Assembly: GCF_003814915.1 (NCBI RefSeq)
Contig: NZ_RKQK01000004.1
Span: 124,001 to 188,000 of the forward strand
Direction of reading: 5' to 3'
DNA: 64,000 nucleotides
Origin: Pacificibacter maritimus
Lineage (GTDB): Bacteria; Pseudomonadota; Alphaproteobacteria; Rhodobacterales; Rhodobacteraceae
Positions 18,383-26,615 of the stretch are shown here, one piece after another. Within the stretch, counting starts at the first letter, position 1. Each line of letters begins with the position of its first letter. A model generated the notes under the pieces. That model was not told the origin of the DNA. It did no database searches and worked only from the letters and a program-made list of their open reading frames with translations. The position numbers were made by a program, and so were the translations under genes.

Positions 18383-19231
18383 ATGAGCGCTAAAGGTAAC
18401 GCGCCAATTATCATAAAGAAAAAGAAAGTCGTCGGTGGTGATGGTCACCACGGTGGTGCATGGAAGGTGGCATATGCCGACTTTGTGACTGCGATGATGG
18501 CTTTCTTTTTATTGATGTGGCTTTTGAATGCGACAACGGAAAAGCAGCGCAAAGGGATTGCCGATTATTTCAATCCCACAATTCCGATCAATCGAGTCTC
18601 AGGGGGCGGTGATGGGACATTTGGCGGCGACTCTGTATTTACAGAGGAAACGCTTGCACAAAATGGTACTGGCGCCTCTACTTCGACTTCCACGATCACA
18701 GATAGTTCTCCCAGTGATATTTCGTCAGAATCAGATGCGAAATCTGCGCTTGAAAGTCAGGGATTCGCAAAGATAGAAGAGCTATTGTCAGCATATAGCG
18801 GTGAAAGCATGGCCGCAGATGACGCGCTCAGGCATATCGTTACGCGCGTCACGGATGAGGGCCTTATCATCGAATTGTTTGATCTACCCGATGAACCCCT
18901 ATTTTCCCGCGGAGAAATCACCCCTGAACCCATCACTGAACTGCTTGTTTCCATGATGGCAAGGGTTTTTTCAGTTGTTAAAAATGACATTGCTATTACA
19001 GGCTTTGTACGCTCAGAACCCCTTGTTGTTGTTGATAATCCTGTTTGGGATCTTTCTACCCAGCGGGCTGATAAAATTCGAATACTGTTGGAAGAATCAG
19101 GAATTACGCCCAAACGCATTCAGCGCGTCACGGGCTATGCTGATCGCAAGGCTGCGGTGAGGAACCCAATGGCAGTTAGAAATAACCGTGTTGAAATTAT
19201 TCTACTTAGAAATAATTTTCGTAAGAATTAG
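18383..19231 (+). CDS. motB: Flagellar motor stator protein MotB
   Basis: MotB anchors the stator to peptidoglycan and carries the proton-binding aspartate. The single membrane span AYADFVTAMMAFFLLMWLLN includes that Asp. A Ser/Thr-rich linker (about residues 75-120) and an OmpA-like peptidoglycan-binding domain follow, ending with NRVEIILL. Length is about 282 residues from the ATG at 18383, which has GAGGTGG six bases upstream; an ATG at 18362 lacks such a site. motA is not adjacent. Confidence 0.93.
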   Translation: MSAKGNAPIIIKKKKVVGGDGHHGGAWKVAYADFVTAMMAFFLLMWLLNATTEKQRKGIADYFNPTIPINRVSGGGDGTFGGDSVFTEETLAQNGTGASTSTSTITDSSPSDISSESDAKSALESQGFAKIEELLSAYSGESMAADDALRHIVTRVTDEGLIIELFDLPDEPLFSRGEITPEPITELLVSMMARVFSVVKNDIAITGFVRSEPLVVVDNPVWDLSTQRADKIRILLEESGITPKRIQRVTGYADRKAAVRNPMAVRNNRVEIILLRNNFRKN

Positions 19232-19246
19232 ATCAGATTTGAGATG

Positions 19247-19261
19247 TTAGTCGCCTGTTAA
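19247..19261 (+). promoter_or_regulatory. Possible CtrA binding site upstream of flgE
   Basis: TTAG (19247-19250), a 7-base spacer and TTAA (19258-19261) differ by one base from the alphaproteobacterial CtrA consensus TTAA-N7-TTAA. The position, about 60 bases before the flgE start, fits control of flagellar genes by CtrA. Confidence 0.35.
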
Positions 19262-19321
19262 GGGGTGCCGTGCATGTTGGGACTTATATTTCGGGTCCCA
19301 GCAGCAGAAAGGCGCTACCCT

Positions 19322-20626
19322 ATGACAATTTCATCCTCTCTAAATGCGGGTGTGGCCGGCCTAAACGCCAATGCCACACGACTTGCAACAATTTCAGACA
19401 ATATCGCGAACTCAAATACATACGGGTATAAGCGCGCATCGACTGATTTTGAATCTTTTGTAATCGCCAACAATGCAGGTGCAGGTGTTTATTCTGCGGG
19501 TGGCGTTCGAGCGTCGACCACGCGCTTGATCGAAGAGCGCGGCGCATTGATATCCACGTCAAATGCGACCGATATCGCAGTTGCTGGGCGCGGTATGTTA
19601 CCGGTTACGACCGCTGTTTCGTTGGATGCGGCCACCGGCGACCAGCCAATGATGATGTCTACAACAGGGTCTTTTCACACAGATTCTGACGGGGTCCTTA
19701 AAACGGATTCTGGGCTCGTGCTATTGGCTTGGCCCGCAGATGCCGATGGATCGATCCCCACATTCCCACGTGATACAATGGCGGGATTAGAACCTGTAGT
19801 GATCAATGCAAATCAAACAGCAGGTGATCCAACAACAGTGATGAACTTGGGGGTTAACTTACCCGCAGAAGACGCGACTGATCCTTTGCCACTTTCAGTT
19901 GAATACTTTGGAAACTTGGGAACATCTGAAACGCTGGATATGACATTTACGCCTGAAGCTGCTGACAATACTTGGACTTTTACAATTCGGGATTCAGCGC
20001 AATCAGGCACTATCATTGGCGAATATACGCTTGAATTTGACGCTTCGCGTGCAAATGGTGGTACGCTTGTTTCGGTAAATCCAACCGCTAATAATCCCGC
20101 AGGCGCAACCTATACTGATGGTGTTCTAGCTCTTGAAGTTGGTGGTGGAGCAGCTGTTTCTGGTGGGCCGATTGAGATGACGATTGGTAAAATAGGTGAC
20201 ACAAATGGCTTAACGCAGCTCTCGGATAGTTTTGCACCCACCCAAATTACGAAAGATGGATCTCCTGTAGGTAACCTTACGTCAGTCGAAGTTGATGATA
20301 ACGGTTACATTACAGCGACCTATGACACTGGTTTTACAAGAAAACTTTACCAAATTCCTTTGGTGGATGTCCCTAATCCGAACGGGCTGATTTCGCTAAA
20401 CAATCAAACCTATCAGGTTTCACCAGACTCAGGTTCGTTCTTTCTGTGGGACGCAGGCGATGGACCAACAGGTTCAGTCGTTGGGTATGCGCGCGAAGGT
20501 TCAACGACAGATGTGGCGGGAGAGTTGACAGACCTTATCCAAACACAGCGTGCATATTCGTCGAACGCCAAAGTCATCCAAACGGTTGATGAAATGCTGC
20601 AAGAGACAACGAACATTAAACGCTAA
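19322..20626 (+). CDS. flgE: Flagellar hook protein FlgE
   Basis: FlgE forms the flexible hook. The N-terminal rod-type motif NATRLATISDNIANSNTYGYKRASTDFES and the C-terminal heptad helix ending QRAYSSNAKVIQTVDEMLQETTNIKR are diagnostic of axial proteins. The central region (about residues 85-370) is the variable surface domain. The ATG at 19322 gives 434 residues starting MTISSSLNAGV, as in relatives. The gene lies between motB and flgK. Confidence 0.94.
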   Translation: MTISSSLNAGVAGLNANATRLATISDNIANSNTYGYKRASTDFESFVIANNAGAGVYSAGGVRASTTRLIEERGALISTSNATDIAVAGRGMLPVTTAVSLDAATGDQPMMMSTTGSFHTDSDGVLKTDSGLVLLAWPADADGSIPTFPRDTMAGLEPVVINANQTAGDPTTVMNLGVNLPAEDATDPLPLSVEYFGNLGTSETLDMTFTPEAADNTWTFTIRDSAQSGTIIGEYTLEFDASRANGGTLVSVNPTANNPAGATYTDGVLALEVGGGAAVSGGPIEMTIGKIGDTNGLTQLSDSFAPTQITKDGSPVGNLTSVEVDDNGYITATYDTGFTRKLYQIPLVDVPNPNGLISLNNQTYQVSPDSGSFFLWDAGDGPTGSVVGYAREGSTTDVAGELTDLIQTQRAYSSNAKVIQTVDEMLQETTNIKR

Positions 20627-20660
20627 ACTGATCGAGGCCCGTGAATAAGGAGATTGAAAC

Positions 20661-22121
20661 ATGAGTATCGGAAACGCACTTTCAAATGCTCTCTCGGGCC
20701 TCAACGCGGTCTCCCGCGCAGCGGATGTCGTGTCGTCAAACGTGTCAAATGCGATGACCGAAGGGTATGGTCGGCGAGAAATCGAACTGACGTCTCAAAC
20801 ATTAGGCCGCTTTGGTGCCGGCGTGGAAGTGACAAGCATTACGCGTCAAAGTGATCCCGTCATAACAGGTGAACGTCGTATTGCTGATGGCGAAGTCGCT
20901 TTGGCTGAAACGCGCACTGACTTTCTAAATGATTTTACCCGCGCTATGGGTCAACCTGATGAGGCTGGTTCAATCTCGGGGCAAATTGTTTCGTTGGAAG
21001 CGAGTCTGATTGAGGCATCCAGTCGCCCAGAATCTGAGGCGCGTTTGCAAAATGTTTTGTATGCAGCTCAAAGCTTGACCGAAAAAATAAATTCCACAGC
21101 CGACTCTCTGGTCGAAAGTAGAATCGCAGCAGATCAAGATATCGGTAAAGCGGTTGACGTCTTGCAGTCTTCATTACAGCAAGTGGCGGATCTTAATGTG
21201 GCGATCCAACAAGGCCAATCTTCTGGCTATGATATCAATAGTTTGCTCGATAAAAGGCAAAGTGTTGTAGATCAAATTTCGCAAATAGTTCCAGTGAAAG
21301 AGGTATTGCGCGAAAACAATATGGTAGCGTTATACACGCCTGGTGGATCCATACTTGTAGATTCAAAAGCGGCTGAATTGGGCTTCTCAACCGTCGCGAC
21401 GATTGCGCCAGAAATGAGCGTAGCATCGGGTGCTTTGTCGGGCCTTACAATCAATGGGCAACCGGTTTCCACGGATGCCAACAAGGGGCCAATCGCGGGC
21501 GGTAGGCTTGCTGGACTATTTGAGGTGCGCGATGAACTTATTCCCGATGCCCAGATTAAATTGGATGCTGTCGCGAGGGACTTGATTGAACGATTTCAAA
21601 CTTCGGATGTAGATCCCACGCTCGCGATAGGCGACGCGGGTTTTTTCACGGATGGAGGAGAAGCTTTCGACCCGCTGAACGAAGTGGCACTTTCAGGCCG
21701 CCTCTCAGTGAACAGTGGCGTTGATCCGGTCCAATCGGGTGATCTTTGGAAAATCCGTGATGGTTTGGGCGCAAGTGCTGAGGGCGAACAGGGAAATGCC
21801 TCCCTACTTTTGGCTATGACGGATGCACTGCAATCGTCTCGTGTTGTTTCATCTGGGGGATTTTCCTCCGCAGAGCGCACCGCATCTGGTCTATCTGCCG
21901 ACTTCTACTCAATCATTGAATCGGACGCGTTGAATTTCGAAACGGGAATGAGTTTTTCGGCAGCGCGCCAAGAAAACTTGAAATCGATTGAACTTGAGGC
22001 TGGTGTGGATACCGATTTTGAAATGCAACAGCTCCTTATCATTGAACGTAACTACGCGGCGAACGCGAAGGTAATTCAAACTGTTGATACCTTACTCAAC
22101 CAATTGATTGGAATGGTATGA
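20661..22121 (+). CDS. flgK: Hook-filament junction protein FlgK
   Basis: FlgK (HAP1) joins hook and filament. It starts MSIGNALSNALSGLNAVSRAADVVSSNVSNAMTEGYGRREIELTSQ-like with the conserved axial N-terminus, and ends with MQQLLIIERNYAANAKVIQTVDTLLNQLIGMV. Length 486 residues fits roseobacter FlgK. AAGGAG precedes the start. Its stop overlaps the flgL start, so the two are coupled. Confidence 0.93.
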   Translation: MSIGNALSNALSGLNAVSRAADVVSSNVSNAMTEGYGRREIELTSQTLGRFGAGVEVTSITRQSDPVITGERRIADGEVALAETRTDFLNDFTRAMGQPDEAGSISGQIVSLEASLIEASSRPESEARLQNVLYAAQSLTEKINSTADSLVESRIAADQDIGKAVDVLQSSLQQVADLNVAIQQGQSSGYDINSLLDKRQSVVDQISQIVPVKEVLRENNMVALYTPGGSILVDSKAAELGFSTVATIAPEMSVASGALSGLTINGQPVSTDANKGPIAGGRLAGLFEVRDELIPDAQIKLDAVARDLIERFQTSDVDPTLAIGDAGFFTDGGEAFDPLNEVALSGRLSVNSGVDPVQSGDLWKIRDGLGASAEGEQGNASLLLAMTDALQSSRVVSSGGFSSAERTASGLSADFYSIIESDALNFETGMSFSAARQENLKSIELEAGVDTDFEMQQLLIIERNYAANAKVIQTVDTLLNQLIGMV

Positions 22122-23128
22122 TGAATAGTGTTTCTCACGGGGATCTTGCCTCTTCGCTCAAAAATATGCGGCTAGTCAGCCAGACCAAGCAAGATCTTGA
22201 ACGGTATAACTACGAAGTTGCGAGTGGTAAAAAAAGTGATCTACGTCAGGCGACTTCTGCGGATTTTGCCCCCTTGGCATCAATCGAACGCTCCTTGCGC
22301 TCTTTGTCGGCCTACGAAAACGCGTTGACGGAAGCTGAGCTGTTTACATCGTCTCTGCAAACGGTTTTGGGAACGGTTTCCGATCAGGTATCTAGTATTT
22401 CGACCGATATTCTCACAGCCTCAAGTACAAGCCCCGACCATTCAAATATCGTTGTTGCTAAGGATGCGCGCAGTAAACTCGATACGGTTGTAGCAACTTT
22501 GAATACACGTGTTGGTGGTCGCTCTTTGCTAGCAGGTACAGCAACGGGTGGTGCTGCGCTCGTGGATGCCCAAACTATGCTAGACGAGGTTACCACATTG
22601 GCCTCTGCAGAATTAGATGCCGCAGGTGTTTTATCGGTAGTGGATGATTGGTTCGATGCGCCTGGTGGCGGTTTTGAAACCAGTGGGTACTTGGGGTCTG
22701 ACACCAACCTGTCACCCTTCGCACTAAACGAACATCAAAAAGCGGATCTATCGATCAAGGCTGATGATGAATCTATCCGCGACACACTAAAGGGTTTGGT
22801 GCTTGCTGCCTTGATCGATCAAGGAATCATGGGTGGTGATATAGACCAGCAAAACACTATCCTACAAAAGTCAGGGGAGACTCTGCTTGCCGCTGATGCC
22901 AAGTTGACGAACGCACGCGCAGAGGTCGGTACTGTTGAGCAGCAAATTTCTCAGGCCAAACTATCCAATTCTGCAGAAAGCTACGGTTTGGAAATGGCGA
23001 AATCAAAAATTGTGTCTGTCGACATCTACGATTCAGCTGCCAAATTAACTCAGGCACAAGCACAGCTTGAAATGATTTACACGATCACAGCACGTCTCTC
23101 GAATATGAAATTGTCGGATTATATCTAA
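22118..23128 (+). CDS. flgL: Hook-associated protein FlgL / flagellin-like
   Basis: A 336-residue filament-junction protein (HAP3) predicted by position between flgK and flgI and by the flagellin-like helical ends: LVSQTKQDLERYNYEVASGKKSD near the start and LTQAQAQLEMIYTITARLSNMKLSDYI at the end. Overall similarity to FlgL is modest, as usual in Rhodobacterales. Two consecutive ATGs are possible starts. The stop overlaps the flgI ATG (TAATG). Confidence 0.86.
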   Translation: MMNSVSHGDLASSLKNMRLVSQTKQDLERYNYEVASGKKSDLRQATSADFAPLASIERSLRSLSAYENALTEAELFTSSLQTVLGTVSDQVSSISTDILTASSTSPDHSNIVVAKDARSKLDTVVATLNTRVGGRSLLAGTATGGAALVDAQTMLDEVTTLASAELDAAGVLSVVDDWFDAPGGGFETSGYLGSDTNLSPFALNEHQKADLSIKADDESIRDTLKGLVLAALIDQGIMGGDIDQQNTILQKSGETLLAADAKLTNARAEVGTVEQQISQAKLSNSAESYGLEMAKSKIVSVDIYDSAAKLTQAQAQLEMIYTITARLSNMKLSDYI

Positions 23129-24231
23129 TGCTCAGAATTTTACTCTCAGGTGTGTTATCGCTTCTTGTTGTTTTGTCGGCTCATGCATCGCCCATAAGAA
23201 TAAAAGACCTTGTTGAATTCGATGGTGTGCGTGGAAACGACCTTGTGGGATATGGCTTGGTGGTTGGCCTAAATGGAACAGGCGATGGGCTTCGGAATGC
23301 GCCTTTCACCGAAGAAATCATGTCAAATGTTTTGGAGCGCCTCGGCGTCAATGTGTCGGGTGAACAGTTTCGGCCAAAGAATGTTGCAGCCGTCTTCGTA
23401 ACTGCAACACTCCCTCCATTTGCACGGACAGGTTCTCAGATCGATGTCACCATATCGGCGATTGGCGATGCAAATAGTTTATTGGGTGGAACATTAATCA
23501 TGACGCCAATGAACGCGCCTGACGGTCAAATATATGCTGTTGCCCAAGGCACGGTCATTGCTGGCGGCGCTGCAGCCAAAGGCGACGGAGCTGCTGTTGT
23601 TCAAGGTGTCCCCACCGCCGGCGTCATACCATCGGGAGCTCGGATTGAGCGCGAAATCGAATTCGATTTCACCAAACTAAAGTCAATCCGCTTAGCGCTT
23701 CGAAATCCTGATTTCACGACAGCAGAGCGTATAGAGGTTGCTATCAACAAGAACTTTGGACGGGTCGTTTCTCGAATGCTCGACTCTGGAACCGTAATTT
23801 TGGACATATCGGCTACAAAATCACTTTCTCCGGCCCATGCGCTCGGGAGAGTTGAAAATATTTCGGTTGAGCCTGAAATAAAGGCTCGTGTGATTGTCGA
23901 TCAGCGTTCGGGTACCATCGTAATGGGAGAAGATGTCAGAATATCTCGAGTTGCCGTCAGTCAGGGGAATTTAACACTACGAATTGAGGAAGAACCGCTC
24001 GTGGTTCAGCCCAACCCGTTTTCTGAAGGGGGCACTGTAGTGGTGCCGCGAACGCGTGCCGCAATTGAGGAAGAGCCTGGAATTGGTTTGGCTGAAATTC
24101 GCGATGGTACATCACTTTCAGAGGTTATTTCAGGTTTGAATGCCTTGGGCGTTTCCCCACGGGATATGATTGATATTTTGAAAAGTATAAAGGCAGCAGG
24201 TGCTTTGCATGCGGAATTCGTGGTTCGCTAG
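23128..24231 (+). CDS. flgI: Flagellar P-ring protein FlgI
   Basis: FlgI forms the periplasmic P-ring bushing. The 367-residue precursor has a signal peptide (residues 1-20, ending AHA-S) and the strongly conserved RIKDLVEFDGVRGNDLVGYGLVVGLNGTGDG and GTLIMTPMNAPDGQIYAVAQG blocks. The C-terminus MIDILKSIKAAGALHAEFVVR is typical. It is the last flagellar gene here; a tRNA-Leu on the other strand follows. Confidence 0.96.
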   Translation: MLRILLSGVLSLLVVLSAHASPIRIKDLVEFDGVRGNDLVGYGLVVGLNGTGDGLRNAPFTEEIMSNVLERLGVNVSGEQFRPKNVAAVFVTATLPPFARTGSQIDVTISAIGDANSLLGGTLIMTPMNAPDGQIYAVAQGTVIAGGAAAKGDGAAVVQGVPTAGVIPSGARIEREIEFDFTKLKSIRLALRNPDFTTAERIEVAINKNFGRVVSRMLDSGTVILDISATKSLSPAHALGRVENISVEPEIKARVIVDQRSGTIVMGEDVRISRVAVSQGNLTLRIEEEPLVVQPNPFSEGGTVVVPRTRAAIEEEPGIGLAEIRDGTSLSEVISGLNALGVSPRDMIDILKSIKAAGALHAEFVVR

Positions 24232-24253
24232 GTGTTTTGAATGTGTTGGCGGT

Positions 24254-24313
24254 ATCGATGTTCATGGCTGCCAGTAAGGTAAAACTTGATCCAAGACTGA
24301 AAAGAACATCGAT
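24254..24313. repeat. 10-bp perfect inverted repeat abutting tRNA-Leu
   Basis: ATCGATGTTC (24254-24263) and its exact reverse complement GAACATCGAT (24304-24313) are separated by 40 bases. The second arm ends one base before the encoded CCA of tRNA-Leu. In the tRNA transcript this would form a stem just after the mature 3' end. It may be a processing or termination element, or an old junction scar. Confidence 0.6.
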
Positions 24314-24314
24314 C

Positions 24315-24401
24315 TGGTGCCCAGGAGAGGACTCGAACCTCCACATCGTTGCCAATACTAGCACCTGAAGCTAGCGCGTCTACCAATTCCGCCACCTGGG
24401 C
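24315..24401 (-). tRNA. tRNA-Leu (anticodon CAG)
   Basis: The minus strand folds into a full class II tRNA of 87 bases including the encoded CCA (24315-24317). The acceptor stem is GCCCAGG/CCTGGGC with discriminator A. The anticodon stem CTAGC/GCTAG encloses the loop TTCAGGT, giving anticodon CAG. The T-arm carries GGTTCGAGTCC and there is a long variable arm, both expected for tRNA-Leu. Confidence 0.97.
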
Positions 24402-24542
24402 AGGTGTCGAGAGGTCGGCGTTTAAAGTGCAGATTGTGGCCTGTCAACGAAAAATAGATTGTTTTCGATAGCGTTTATAGCGTCTTGTTCATTTGGTTCT
24501 GAAAAGCTAATAAAAACATGGAAAATGGCATTGGAGATGCAG

Positions 24543-25529
24543 ATGACGAAATTGGTCACCATCTATGGCGGCGCTGGCTTTGTTGGGCGTTACATCGCAC
24601 GTCGTATGGCGAAAGAAGGTTGGCGGGTGCGCGTTGCGGTGCGCCGTCCAAACGAGTCTCTTTACGTTAAACCGTTTGGAGTGGTGGGGCAGGTCGAACC
24701 CGTAATGTGTAATGTACGCGATGACGATTCTGTGCGCGCAGCCATGCAAGGGGCTGATGCTGTTGTGAACTGTGTTGGGGTTCTAACTGAATTAGGCAAA
24801 AATTCATTTGAAGCCGTGCAAGCCGAGGGCGCTGGACGTATTGCGCGTATCGCTGCCGAGCAATCAGTCGGTACGCTAGTCCATTTGTCTGCGATTGGTG
24901 CAGACGAGGATTCTGAAAGCGACTACGCGAAAACGAAAGCTCACGGCGAGGCGGCTGTTCTAGATGCGTTTCCTGATGCAGTGATTTTACGCCCGTCAGT
25001 GATCTTTGGAACAGAAGATGAGTTTTTCAATCGTTTTGCGAAAATGACAAACTTTGGACCAGTCCTGCCATTGGTGGGCGGTGAGACTAAGTTCCAACCT
25101 GTTTATGTTGATGATGTAGCTCAGGCTGCCGTCATGGGTGTATTGGGAAAAGCCGAGGCTGGTGTTTATGAGCTGGGTGGACCTGAAGTGGATAGCCTGA
25201 AAGGCTTGATGCAAACGATGTTGGAAACAATTCAGCGTCGTCGCTTTATCGTGAATCTTCCCTTTTTTGCTGGTGACTTCATGGCAATGGGCTTTGGTTT
25301 GCTGCAATCGCTTACGTTTGGCTTGTTCCACAATCACGTTTTGACTCGTGATCAGGTGAAAAACCTAGCCTGTGATTGTATTGTTGATGCCGATGCTGAG
25401 GGTTTCTCAGACTTGGGTATTTCGCCAACTGCTATGGATGTAATATTGCCCGAGTATCTTTGGGTCTACCGTGATTCAGGTCAGTACGCGGCTATTCGAG
25501 ACAGTGCGGCGAATTTGCGTAATAACTGA
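24543..25529 (+). CDS. Complex I NDUFA9-like NAD(P)-binding protein
   Basis: A 328-residue atypical short-chain dehydrogenase. The nucleotide-binding motif IYGGAGFVGRYIARRMA opens the protein, and VNCVGVLTELGKNSFEAVQAEGA and HLSAIGADEDSESDYAKTKAHGEAAV follow, as in the family related to the mitochondrial complex I subunit NDUFA9. Bacterial members are thought to serve quinone or complex I function, but the reaction is unknown. The ATG at 24543 is preferred because GGAG lies just upstream; earlier in-frame ATGs add unlikely sequence. Confidence 0.83.
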   Translation: MTKLVTIYGGAGFVGRYIARRMAKEGWRVRVAVRRPNESLYVKPFGVVGQVEPVMCNVRDDDSVRAAMQGADAVVNCVGVLTELGKNSFEAVQAEGAGRIARIAAEQSVGTLVHLSAIGADEDSESDYAKTKAHGEAAVLDAFPDAVILRPSVIFGTEDEFFNRFAKMTNFGPVLPLVGGETKFQPVYVDDVAQAAVMGVLGKAEAGVYELGGPEVDSLKGLMQTMLETIQRRRFIVNLPFFAGDFMAMGFGLLQSLTFGLFHNHVLTRDQVKNLACDCIVDADAEGFSDLGISPTAMDVILPEYLWVYRDSGQYAAIRDSAANLRNN

Positions 25530-25550
25530 GGCTCGATATCTTGTTTTTTC

Positions 25551-25584
25551 AAAAGGCGCGCTTTGCATTGAGGCGCGCCTTTTT
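25551..25584. terminator. Bidirectional terminator between NDUFA9-like gene and uppP
   Basis: AAAAGGCGCGC (25551-25561) pairs perfectly with GCGCGCCTTTT (25573-25583). A-run and T-run flank the GC stem, so it can serve both convergent genes; the right arm overlaps the uppP stop codon. Confidence 0.88.
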
Positions 25585-26389
25585 ATGTGCTGTAGGATAT
25601 AACTAGCAAGGTTATACCCAAAATGACGCGATAAATGACATAAGGTGTAAAGCTGACCGAACGTAGGAGGCGCATCATCAATGTGAGGGCGCCTAGTGCG
25701 GATGCAAATGCAAAGACAGCGCCGATGCTTGCGTGTTTAAGTAATTCCCAATTCGCGTCGCCTGCAACTTCTAAACCAAGCAAAATACCTGATGCCATTA
25801 TGGTCGGAATTGACATTAGCATCGCGATTTTTGCACCGTCTTCACGCGCATAACCAAGGGCGCGTGCGCCAGTAATTGTTATGCCTGAACGTGAGGTTCC
25901 TGGAATCAGTGCTATCGTTTGCCATATCCCCAAAATCATTGCGTCTTTGAGGGACCAGTTATTTTGATTTTTCTCTACAGGGCTTCGTCGATCAAACCAA
26001 TAAAGGACTAAGCCAAATATCAACATGGTCCAGCCAATCACGCGGATGGATCTCAGGCTGTCAGACAGCCCAGTTGTTTTCACGATCAATCCAAAAATGA
26101 TGACGGGTATAGTGGAGATCAGCAGTAGGAGAGCTAGTTTTGAGCCCTCCGTGTCGATTTTGCCCATCGCCATACGGGGTGTGCCTATCAAAGCTACGCG
26201 GACGTCGCGCCAAAAATAAAGTATCACAGCGCCGAGCGTGCCGACGTGAACAGCAACATCTATTGCCTGACCTTGATCGGTGGCGCCGGTAAAGTAGGGC
26301 AAAAGAATCAGGTGGCCAGACGAAGATACGGGCAAAAATTCTGTAACACCTTGAATTAACGCAACGAGGAGTAAGTAAAACAGGCTCAT
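25583..26389 (-). CDS. uppP: Undecaprenyl-diphosphate phosphatase
   Basis: UppP (BacA) dephosphorylates undecaprenyl pyrophosphate so the lipid carrier can be reused for cell-wall synthesis. The 268-residue protein has about eight membrane spans. The catalytic region QGVTEFLPVSSSGHLIL (residues 14-30) and the phosphate-binding PGTSRSGITITGARALG (about 163-179) are both intact. Confidence 0.96.
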   Translation of the reverse strand: MSLFYLLLVALIQGVTEFLPVSSSGHLILLPYFTGATDQGQAIDVAVHVGTLGAVILYFWRDVRVALIGTPRMAMGKIDTEGSKLALLLLISTIPVIIFGLIVKTTGLSDSLRSIRVIGWTMLIFGLVLYWFDRRSPVEKNQNNWSLKDAMILGIWQTIALIPGTSRSGITITGARALGYAREDGAKIAMLMSIPTIMASGILLGLEVAGDANWELLKHASIGAVFAFASALGALTLMMRLLRSVSFTPYVIYRVILGITLLVISYST

Positions 26390-26615
26390 TCGAAATCTTT
26401 CCCTAGCTTCGACCTAACTAATAAACCCATTTAATCTCAATAAGAAGAATGATTTTAGGTCAGCTATTATGATATAAAAAACTAGTTTCACCTGAGTTGC
26501 GAGGCTGGGTTCTGCTAAAAAAATCTATTTAGGGCAGCACTAATGACTTTTCTTTTTACTGGGTTCTCTGTAAACAACGTCAAAACTCAAATTCAACTCA
26601 CGGAGATATTGTGTC
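26390..26615. other. Divergent uppP/gltD intergenic region
   Basis: The 226 bases are AT-rich and hold no convincing open frame. They must contain the promoters of uppP (minus) and gltD (plus). CGGAGATAT precedes the gltD start and contains its ribosome binding site. No clear hairpin or repeat was seen. Confidence 0.5.

Noticed and set aside
24315-24401. Genomic island at tRNA-Leu
   Set aside because: No integrase, direct repeat of the tRNA end, or shift to accessory genes is visible on either side; the neighbours are core genes.
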